From an uncultured Opitutia bacterium (GTDB taxonomy: Bacteria; Verrucomicrobiota; Verrucomicrobiia; Opitutales; UBA953): a stretch of DNA of 12,560 bases. The stretch spans positions 1 to 12,560 of the forward strand of contig CAJBPJ010000200.1 in NCBI GenBank assembly GCA_903957465.1, given 5' to 3'. Below the pieces are notes generated by a model. That model saw only the letters and a list, made by a program, of their open reading frames with translations, was not told the DNA's origin and ran no database searches. Position numbers and translations under genes: made by a program. Shown piece after piece: positions 7,260 through 12,560 of this stretch (position 1 is its first letter; every line of letters begins with the position of its first letter).

Positions 7260-8408
7260 ATGGACGAGCTCGACCTCAGCTTCACAGTGACGTTCCGTCA
7301 CCGCATCCTCTTTACCGAGGACGCTTTTGCTGCGTCGAATCCCTGCCTCAAGGGACTTCTCGGATCTGCAAAGTTTTTGACACTCGTTGATAGCGGCTTG
7401 GCGAAGTCGTCGCCACGTCTCCTTGAAAGTATCTCGACTTACGCAAAAGCAAACGGGTTACAAATGACTCGAGGGCCGCTAGTCTTAACAGGCGGCGAGG
7501 CCGCCAAAAAAGACACGCAGGTTGTTAAAGCTGTTTTAGCTGCTATCGAAACCGACAAGATTTGCCGACACTCCTACGTGCTCGCTATTGGCGGCGGCGC
7601 ATTTCTCGATGCCGTTGGCTTCGCCTGCGCAACCGCACACCGTGGCGTGCGGGTCATTCGCATGCCGACGACAACATTAGGCCAGGGTGATGCGGGCGTG
7701 GGCGTAAAAAATGGCATCAATACTTTTGGGAAGAAAAACTTCACGGGCGCATTTGCCGTGCCTGCAGCGGTAGTGAATGACCTCAAATTGCTGACGACGC
7801 TGGATGCGCGCGGCAAGCGCGACGGACTGGTAGAGGCTGTAAAAGTCGCCCTGCTTAAAGATGCCGATTTCTTTAGGGCGCTTGAAAAAGATGTCACACA
7901 GTTAGCTGCGGGAGATTTATCGGCAATCGGACGTGCAATTCGCCGTTCAGCTGAGTTACACGCCAAGCACATTGCTGGAGGTGGTGATCCCTTTGAGCTG
8001 GGAAGTGCACGTCCGTTGGATCTTGGACATTGGGCTGCGCATAAACTCGAGTCGTTAACGGCCCACCGTTTGACCCATGGCGAGGCAGTTGCCATTGGGC
8101 TCGCCCTCGACGTGCTCTGCGCCCGTGACCTTGGTCTCTTCGGCCGAGAAGAAGCCGAACGGGTTCTTCGATTGCTCACGTCTCTCGGTTTTCGAATTTA
8201 TGCACCAGAGTTACACCAACAAGAGAGCGTCCCGCTCTTGGGTGGGCTTGAAGAGTTTCGCGAACATTTAGGCGGACAGTTAACCTTAGTTCTCCCAACG
8301 GCGATTGGTCAGTCTACACAGATACACCACTTGGCGCCTAGTTACGTCCGTGCTGTCATTGAAGAGTTAAAAACGTACGACCAACTGACATGCGCCGCGC
8401 AGTCTTAA
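7260..8408 (+). CDS. eboD: EboD, 3-dehydroquinate-synthase-like sugar phosphate cyclase
   Basis: The 382-residue protein is a member of the dehydroquinate synthase superfamily. The Rossmann/NAD part shows GGE (78-80), AIGGGAFLDAVGFACATAHRG (109-129) and MPTTTLGQGDAGVG (135-148). The catalytic half has VKNGINTFGKKNFTGAF (149-165). Metal ligands of the family are present: Glu192 (VEAVKVALLKD), His257 (DLGHWAAHKLE) and His273 (LTHGEAVAIG). The enzyme should therefore be catalytically competent. Authentic AroB has DFGH and VGGK where this has DLGH and VGVK, and shikimate genes are absent nearby, so I read it as a specialised cyclase rather than the housekeeping enzyme. The substrate is unknown. 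The start ATG is 21 bases after eboC, and the gene's end overlaps eboF by 19 bases. The neighbourhood argues for the ebo role. Confidence 0.88.
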   Translation: MDELDLSFTVTFRHRILFTEDAFAASNPCLKGLLGSAKFLTLVDSGLAKSSPRLLESISTYAKANGLQMTRGPLVLTGGEAAKKDTQVVKAVLAAIETDKICRHSYVLAIGGGAFLDAVGFACATAHRGVRVIRMPTTTLGQGDAGVGVKNGINTFGKKNFTGAFAVPAAVVNDLKLLTTLDARGKRDGLVEAVKVALLKDADFFRALEKDVTQLAAGDLSAIGRAIRRSAELHAKHIAGGGDPFELGSARPLDLGHWAAHKLESLTAHRLTHGEAVAIGLALDVLCARDLGLFGREEAERVLRLLTSLGFRIYAPELHQQESVPLLGGLEEFREHLGGQLTLVLPTAIGQSTQIHHLAPSYVRAVIEELKTYDQLTCAAQS

Positions 8409-9751
8409 ATGTCGTCGGACTCACCGCTCGTGATTTGCAGAGCGGAAAAATGCCTAGGTTGGCCGCACGGGCAGCCAAGGGCTCGGTGGCACGCGTGAAA
8501 CCAGCTTTTCCTGCCGTCACCTGTACGGCTCAAGCAACCTATCTTACAGGTCTTGTACCTGGCCAACATGGCATCGTCGCCAATGGTTGGTCAGACCGAT
8601 CGCTCTCCGAAGTTCATTTTTGGAAACAGTCTAACCGTATAGTCGAAGGTAAAAAAATTTGGGAAACCGTGCGTTCAAAGCGTCCTAGATTCCGCGTCGC
8701 CAATCTCTTCTGGTGGTTCAATCTTGGATCAAGCGTGGATATAGCCGTCACCCCGCGACCTATTTATAAAGCGGACGGTTCCAAGGCACTTGATATTGCA
8801 ACGTGGCCACACGACTTGCGTTATGCCCTAAAGAAAGACCTTTGGGATTTCCCCTTCGGGGCTTTTTGGGGTCCTTATGCAGGGCTCGACTCGTCGCAGT
8901 GGATTGCCGATGCCGCTCGGTGGATTGAGCACAATGAAAAGCCCGACCTTAACTTAGTTTACCTGCCGCACCTTGATTACGACTTGCAGCGGCATGGGCC
9001 TTGTTCTGTGGAAGCAGACGCTGCGCGCGCCGAAATAGATAAGCTTGTTGGGCGACTGGCCGATGACCTCGAGCAATCGGGCGTGGAGGTCACTATACTT
9101 TCCGAGTATGGCATCACGGCTGTTGACCGTGCCGTCTGTCTAAACCGCGTTTTCCGAACACGAGGTTGGCTGGCAATTAAGGACGAACTCGGCGGCGAAA
9201 TCCTCGATACCTTCCACAGTCGCGCCTTTGCAGTCTGCGACCATCAAGTCGCCCACGTCTATCTTCGTGATCAGGCTCTACTCAGCGAGGTCCGCACTGC
9301 ACTTGAATCAACGCCTGGCGTTGAGCGCGTGTTGGATGTCGCTGCGCAGAAAGCCGAAGGGCTTTGGCACGCTCGCTCCGGTGATTTGCTCGCCGTATCT
9401 GATGCCCACAGTTGGTTCGCTTACAATTACTGGGAGGACGACGCCCGTGCGCCAGACTTTGCTCGGACGGTCGATATCCATCGCAAGCCTGGCTACGATC
9501 CCTGCGAACTACTCATCGATTCAAACGTAAAGCTGCCGATGTTAAATGTACTTTGGTTCCTGCTTCGCAAGAAGCTCGGCTTCCGGGCGCTACTCAAGCT
9601 CACGCCTTTGAATCCTCAGCGCATTAAAGGATCGCACGGACGCGTGCCCGAGGACTCGCTTGATTGGCCGGTGCTCATCGAGTCACGTGTCGGGCTTCCG
9701 GTCACGCTTGAGGCGAAACAAGTTCACGACCGTCTCGCCGCTGGTTTCTGA
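8390..9751 (+). CDS. eboF: EboF, alkaline-phosphatase/nucleotide-pyrophosphatase superfamily protein
   Basis: The 453-residue, cytoplasmic protein (no signal peptide) has the alkaline phosphatase superfamily fold of the NPP type. The nucleophile loop is visible as PAVTCTAQATYLTG (41-54), with Thr44 at the catalytic position, followed by HGIVANGWSDR (60-70). Later elements are LPHLDYDLQRHGP (192-204), LSEYGI (237-242) and AVCDHQVAH (281-289). Compared by eye with NPP enzymes, several metal ligands differ: the first Asp is Val9 (NVVGL), the Asp-His pair is Glu239-Tyr240, and one His appears to be Gln200. I believe these changes are shared by EboF relatives, so they reflect the family rather than decay. 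Activity may use one metal, other chemistry, or be binding only. It starts within eboD and closes the cluster, five bases before the zinc-ribbon gene. Confidence 0.88.
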   Translation: MRRAVLNVVGLTARDLQSGKMPRLAARAAKGSVARVKPAFPAVTCTAQATYLTGLVPGQHGIVANGWSDRSLSEVHFWKQSNRIVEGKKIWETVRSKRPRFRVANLFWWFNLGSSVDIAVTPRPIYKADGSKALDIATWPHDLRYALKKDLWDFPFGAFWGPYAGLDSSQWIADAARWIEHNEKPDLNLVYLPHLDYDLQRHGPCSVEADAARAEIDKLVGRLADDLEQSGVEVTILSEYGITAVDRAVCLNRVFRTRGWLAIKDELGGEILDTFHSRAFAVCDHQVAHVYLRDQALLSEVRTALESTPGVERVLDVAAQKAEGLWHARSGDLLAVSDAHSWFAYNYWEDDARAPDFARTVDIHRKPGYDPCELLIDSNVKLPMLNVLWFLLRKKLGFRALLKLTPLNPQRIKGSHGRVPEDSLDWPVLIESRVGLPVTLEAKQVHDRLAAGF

Positions 9752-9755
9752 GTCA

Positions 9756-10314
9756 ATGTTGTTGCTTCACGGACACTACAAATTGTTCCGGCGTCGCGTC
9801 GCTGTGCGCAATGTGTGGTGCACGGTTTGTAAGGAGCCACGACTCGCCATCGGTATCCGCAGTATCGTCGTCATCCATCTCTTCTGGATTCCAATCCTGC
9901 CCATCGCGCGCGTCACAGACTGGGCTTGTGCTACCTGTGGCAAGAACCCCAAAGAGAATCTCTCGGTGCGTCCCGCCTCAATGCGCTGGCCCCCTAGTGC
10001 TCGCAGGCCTATTTGTGGTCGCAGGACTTTGGGCGCTCGTTGAGACGTTGCGAACTGGGGAGGATGCGTTGGCTGGAAAGGACACAAGCATGACTGACGG
10101 CATTGCCGGTGGGATCACACTCATCGGCTTTGGCGTTCTTTGGGGCTACATGGTGCGGCGTCAGCTTCGCAAGACCACCGAACTTGGTTTCGACGATGGC
10201 AAAACACCCGTCGCGCCACTCGACGGATCGCATTGTCCCCTCTGCAGTGAACTCTTGCTGATTCCAGGCAAGCCGCGCTGCGAGCGCTGCCAGGTCGATA
10301 TCCTAATCAAGTAG
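9756..10314 (+). pseudogene. Membrane-anchored zinc-ribbon protein split by a frameshift
   Basis: Two overlapping frames together make one sensible protein of about 185 residues. Frame one starts at ATG 9756 and holds a zinc-ribbon half pair, Cys22-x2-Cys25 and Cys58-x2-Cys61, around a hydrophobic core (IVVIHLFWIPILPI); it then loses sense and stops at 10041-10043. The +1 frame takes over at the C5 run 9990-9994: PLVLAGLFVVAGLWALVE is a membrane helix, GIAGGITLIGFGVLWGYM a second, and the C-terminus has another CPLC...CERC ribbon ending at 10314. Skipping one C joins the halves cleanly. This is either a real mutation, a sequencing or assembly indel in the homopolymer, or programmed frameshifting. 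It starts five bases after eboF and probably shares its transcript. Function unknown. Confidence 0.75.
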
Positions 10315-10348
10315 CTTTGACCTGAAAAGGGAAGGACTTGACTCCTAT

Positions 10349-10367
10349 GTTATAACTTTGTTATTAC
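10349..10367 (+). promoter_or_regulatory. Probable autoregulatory operator of the AbrB-Doc module
   Basis: GTTATAAC at 10349-10356 is a perfect palindrome, and the near-copy GTTATTAC follows at 10360-10367, start-to-start 11 bases, about one helix turn. The pair lies 10-28 bases before the antitoxin start in an AT-rich patch unlike its surroundings. AbrB/MazE-type antitoxins commonly repress their own operon by binding such sites. A TTGACT at 10338-10343 could be the -35 box, although no good -10 sits at ideal spacing. Confidence 0.5.
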
Positions 10368-10376
10368 TTATGGACC

Positions 10377-10604
10377 ATGGCCCACAAGTCCAAGATTCGT
10401 AAAATCGGCAACTCTCTCGGCATCCTGCTTCCTAAGGAACTGCTGGAGGAAATGCGCGTAGGCGAGGGCGATGAGCTGTCATTCGACAAGGCGAGCGGCA
10501 CCTACAAGGTGACGCCGGTTGATCCGCATTTTGAGAAGCTGATGGCTGCGTACAAGGACGTGGCCACACGTTATCGCAACACATTCCGCGAGCTTGCCAA
10601 ATGA
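10377..10604 (+). CDS. AbrB/MazE/SpoVT-family antitoxin
   Basis: The 75-residue protein begins with the swapped-hairpin AbrB DNA-binding domain: KIRKIGNSLGILLPKELLEE (residues 6-25), then MRVGEGDELSFDKASGTYKVTP (26-47). This is the standard layout of MazE-like antitoxins that dimerise, bind operator DNA and hold the toxin with the C-terminal tail. Here the tail (DPHFEKLMAAYKDVATRYRNTFRELAK, about 49-75, seen as a charged helix) is the probable Doc-binding segment. Its stop overlaps the doc start as ATGA, the usual coupling in toxin-antitoxin pairs. It probably represses its own promoter through the palindrome just upstream. The N-terminal Met-Ala-His start is the only reasonable one; the ribosome site is weak. 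Confidence 0.92.
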   Translation: MAHKSKIRKIGNSLGILLPKELLEEMRVGEGDELSFDKASGTYKVTPVDPHFEKLMAAYKDVATRYRNTFRELAK

Positions 10605-11053
10605 GCGAGCCCATCTGGCTGTCCGTCGCCGATATCCTCGCGTTGCACGCGTTGCAGATCGAGGAGAACGGCGGAGACCCGGGTATGAGGGACGCGCGGC
10701 GACTTGAGTCCGCCGCCCAGCGCCCGAGAAACCTGCATGCCTATGGCGAGCCGAGTCTGGGCGAGATGGCTGCCGCCTATGCGGCTGGAATCGTGCAGGG
10801 GCATCCGTTTGTCGACGGCAACAAGCGGACAGGTTTTGCCGTCGCCGCCATCTTTCTGTTCATGAACGACCGACCTCTTGTCGCATCCGAGGCCGAGGCC
10901 ACCATCCAGGTGCTGGGGCTGGCCGCCGGCGAGATCTCGGAGGTCGCCTTTGCCCGTTGGTTGGATTCACGCATCGGTTCGGATCACGTCGATGAGCCGC
11001 CCGCGCGACGTCGCAAGGCCAAGATTGCGGCACGCAAGGTCCGCCAGCGCTGA
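10601..11053 (+). CDS. doc: Doc (death-on-curing) toxin, Fic-fold kinase
   Basis: The 150-residue Fic/Doc-superfamily toxin has the Doc signature HPFVDGNKRTGFA at residues 68-80. It contains the catalytic His68, acidic Asp72 and the GNKR anion-binding loop. The N-terminal part (HALQIEENGGDPGMRDARRLESAAQRPRN) matches the Doc lead-in. The family member of phage P1 phosphorylates EF-Tu on a threonine and blocks translation; the same reaction is expected here by family. The C-terminal 20 residues are strongly basic (PARRRKAKIAARKVRQR), an addition beyond the core. The partner is an AbrB-type rather than Phd-type antitoxin, a known alternative pairing. It ends 6 bases from the convergent purC end, with no terminator visible between them. 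All catalytic residues are intact. Confidence 0.93.
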   Translation: MSEPIWLSVADILALHALQIEENGGDPGMRDARRLESAAQRPRNLHAYGEPSLGEMAAAYAAGIVQGHPFVDGNKRTGFAVAAIFLFMNDRPLVASEAEATIQVLGLAAGEISEVAFARWLDSRIGSDHVDEPPARRRKAKIAARKVRQR

Positions 11054-11059
11054 TCGCGC

Positions 11060-11956
11060 TCAGGCCGTCAGGCGCTCGAGACACTCTATGTAGAGTCGCT
11101 GTGTACCCTTAACGATGTCGTCAGGTAGAAGTGGTCCAGGTGCGCGCTTATCCCACGGCTGCGCTTCGAGCCAATCGCGCACAAACTGTTTATCGTACGA
11201 AGGCTGTGAGCGACCGGGCTGCCAGCGTTCAGCAGGCCAATAACGCGACGAGTCGGGAGTGAGCACTTCGTCAATGAGCACAAGCGAACCGTCGACCGCA
11301 TGTCCAAATTCAAACTTCGTATCTGCGAGAAGAATGCCGGCTTGGGCCGCACGCTCAGCTCCCATACGGTAGAGCGCGATAGATGCATCACGGACAGCAG
11401 TGAAGTCTTTTTGTCCGAGAATCTCCGCACAGCGCGCTTGGGTAATCGGCTCATCGTGCCCAGCGGCCGCTTTTGTTGATGGCGTGAAGATAGGCTCCGG
11501 CAGTTTAGATCCATCGATTAAACCTGTCGGAAGTTTGTGATCTAAAATTGCACCGTTCGACTTGTATTCTTTCCAGCCACTGCCGGCTAAATAACCGCGC
11601 ACGACTGCTTCCACGGGTAAGGGTTTTAATTTACGCACCAACATCGAACGCGGAATAAGCGCTTCGTGACCTTTCAGCGCCGTCGCAACTGCTTGTGCGT
11701 GATTGGGTGCAAGGTGAATGGGGAAAATCTTAGCGGCTTGCTCGAACCACCAGAGGCTCACTTGAGTGAGTAGAATGCCTTTGCCGGGTACGCCATTTGG
11801 CATGACGACGTCGAACGCTGATAGACGATCGGTGGCGACGATGAGTAACTGTTCGCCCAAATCAAAAATCTCACGCACCTTGCCGGTCGCTACTTTGCGA
11901 AAAGGCAGACCTTCAACGGTCATTAAGGCTTCGGTCGGTAGTGCGGGAGCGCGCAT
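11060..11956 (-). CDS. purC: Phosphoribosylaminoimidazole-succinocarboxamide synthase (SAICAR synthetase)
   Basis: The 298-residue cytoplasmic enzyme joins CAIR and aspartate with ATP to give SAICAR in de novo purine synthesis. Motifs seen in order are TGKVREIFDLG (24-34), ATDRLSAFDVVMPN (41-54), VVRGYLAGSGWKEY (118-131), the signature LPEPIFTPSTKA (152-163), ADTKFEFG (211-218) and the catalytic/nucleotide region LIDEVLTPDSSRYW (227-240), then SYDKQFVRDWL (253-263). The length of about 300 residues fits the longer monofunctional branch. The ATG at 11956 is taken as start; Met12 at 11923 is possible but leaves fewer residues before the first strand. The gene converges with doc, six bases apart. 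No other purine genes lie in the window. Confidence 0.96.
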   Translation of the reverse strand: MRAPALPTEALMTVEGLPFRKVATGKVREIFDLGEQLLIVATDRLSAFDVVMPNGVPGKGILLTQVSLWWFEQAAKIFPIHLAPNHAQAVATALKGHEALIPRSMLVRKLKPLPVEAVVRGYLAGSGWKEYKSNGAILDHKLPTGLIDGSKLPEPIFTPSTKAAAGHDEPITQARCAEILGQKDFTAVRDASIALYRMGAERAAQAGILLADTKFEFGHAVDGSLVLIDEVLTPDSSRYWPAERWQPGRSQPSYDKQFVRDWLEAQPWDKRAPGPLLPDDIVKGTQRLYIECLERLTA

Positions 11957-12156
11957 GTCGATGCACGTGGGTTAAGCATTAAACGGAAAAGACGAAAGCG
12001 GAAACGACGGAAGACCTGTCATGAGCCTCACATTATCTAGATTTGCCGAACACTACGGCCAATTTCAGCCTATTCCCTTGTTTTAATGCCACGCTTCGTG
12101 AGCTTAACCGCACATGGGCTTACAATGAATTCCATTATAAGTGGCTGCCCGCCAAT
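11957..12156. other. Intergenic region with a purine-rich repetitive tract
   Basis: This 200-base gap between purC (leftward) and the tcdA-like end (leftward) holds the purC promoter region. Positions 11971-12015 are a purine-rich, degenerate tract built of CGGAAA/GACGAAAG/CGGAAAC words. One word, GACGAAAG (11991-11998), also occurs in the repeat patch at 1656-1663. I see no convincing RNA gene or terminator. Confidence 0.4.
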
Positions 12157-12560
12157 TTAAGTTTCTAGGAGTGCTAAGCGAATAGCTTCACCCGCAGCCG
12201 CGAGTCCAAAGGCTCCAGCAACATGTGCGGCCGTACCATATCCCCACTCGCAGTTCGGGTGCAGTTCCTCGTCTTCGGGTAATTGATTCCCTGGCAAACC
12301 TTCGCAATCTGTGGCTACGCGCAATGGCTCGTCTGACCAAACAGCAGAGATGTCCATTGGCCCTTTGCGCGGAAAGTCGAAATTTTGGCGAAGTCGCTTT
12401 CGTACAAGTCGTAGGAGCGGATCGTCACGCGTGGAGGTTAAGTCCGAGATTTGAATTTGTGTGCCGCTGATGCGCCCTGCACAGCCGCCCGTGGTGACGG
12501 TGCGAAGTTTAGCCGCACGCGTCGCGGCAAGGATGCCGCACTTAGCGCTTAGGCTATCAA
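12157..12560 (-). CDS. tcdA: TcdA/CsdL-type tRNA threonylcarbamoyladenosine dehydratase (5' part beyond window)
   Basis: The minus-strand frame is open from the right edge (first full codon at 12558) to a TAA at 12157-12159, giving the last 133 residues. The sequence DSLSAKCGILAAT, then VTTGGCAGRISGTQIQISDL, then TRDDPLLRLVRKRLRQNF matches the C-terminal half of E1-like/ThiF-fold TcdA proteins. So do AVWSDEPLR and the final helix GYGTAAHVAGAFGLAAAGEAI. TcdA uses ATP to cyclise t6A37 to ct6A in tRNAs that read ANN codons. The N-terminal nucleotide-binding part is outside the window, so the ATP site cannot be checked. MoeB/ThiF relatives share the fold, but the VTTGG-AGR and T-DDPL segments fit TcdA best. 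An ATG at 12357 lies inside the gene and is not the start. Confidence 0.88.
   Translation of the reverse strand, partial: DSLSAKCGILAATRAAKLRTVTTGGCAGRISGTQIQISDLTSTRDDPLLRLVRKRLRQNFDFPRKGPMDISAVWSDEPLRVATDCEGLPGNQLPEDEELHPNCEWGYGTAAHVAGAFGLAAAGEAIRLALLET

Noticed and set aside
7574..8179. 201-codon open frame on the minus strand
   Set aside because: It lies fully antisense to eboD, whose motifs are unmistakable; its translation is Ser/Pro/Arg-rich without any recognisable fold.
12021..12086. 21-codon plus-strand open frame after a GGAAGA-like site
   Set aside because: It is too short, matches nothing I recognise, and lies in the purC upstream region.

Overview
The window reads as a chromosomal segment of a Gram-negative bacterium, most plausibly Verrucomicrobiota (Opitutae-like). 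This taxon is an inference from the type II secretion genes with a GspC-like partner, the FHS-type sugar transporter, the ebo cluster and moderate GC content; no marker search was possible.

Layout. (1) Positions 1-1555, minus strand: the start of a type II secretion pseudopilin operon, with a GspC-like periplasmic protein, the major pseudopilin GspG and a GspH-like minor pseudopilin that runs off the left edge and has a GTG start overlapping the gspG stop. (2) Positions 1556-1830: an intergenic patch packed with GACTAAAG/CTTTAGTC repeats, then a tRNA-Ser(CGA) with encoded CCA. (3) Positions 1847-3458, minus strand: an MFS sugar-type transporter with a clear intrinsic terminator. (4) Positions 3580-4044, plus strand: a secreted monohaem cytochrome c. 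(5) Positions 4091-9751, plus strand: a tightly packed six-gene block that I recognise as the ebo cluster: a 95-aa small protein in the eboA slot, then eboB (TatD-like hydrolase), eboE (TIM barrel), eboC (UbiA prenyltransferase), eboD (dehydroquinate-synthase-like) and eboF (alkaline-phosphatase superfamily). Neighbouring genes overlap by 4 to 19 bases or lie 6 to 21 bases apart. (6) Positions 9756-10314: a membrane zinc-ribbon protein broken by a frameshift at a run of five C. (7) Positions 10349-11053: an AbrB-type antitoxin and Doc toxin module with a probable operator. (8) Positions 11060-11956, minus strand: purC, convergent with doc and only 6 bases away. (9) Positions 12157 to the right edge, minus strand: the C-terminal part of a TcdA-type tRNA modification enzyme.

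The most interesting system is the ebo cluster. Its product is not established. In cyanobacteria it has been linked to moving a scytonemin precursor to the periplasm, and it was first named from eustigmatophyte endosymbionts and Bacteroidetes. Here no scytonemin genes are visible. The first gene is far shorter than the EboA I know, and the EboF protein has lost several canonical metal ligands. A prenyltransferase, a sugar-phosphate cyclase-like enzyme, two metal-dependent TIM-barrel proteins and a phosphatase-fold protein together suggest synthesis or trafficking of a lipid-linked small molecule; that is inference.
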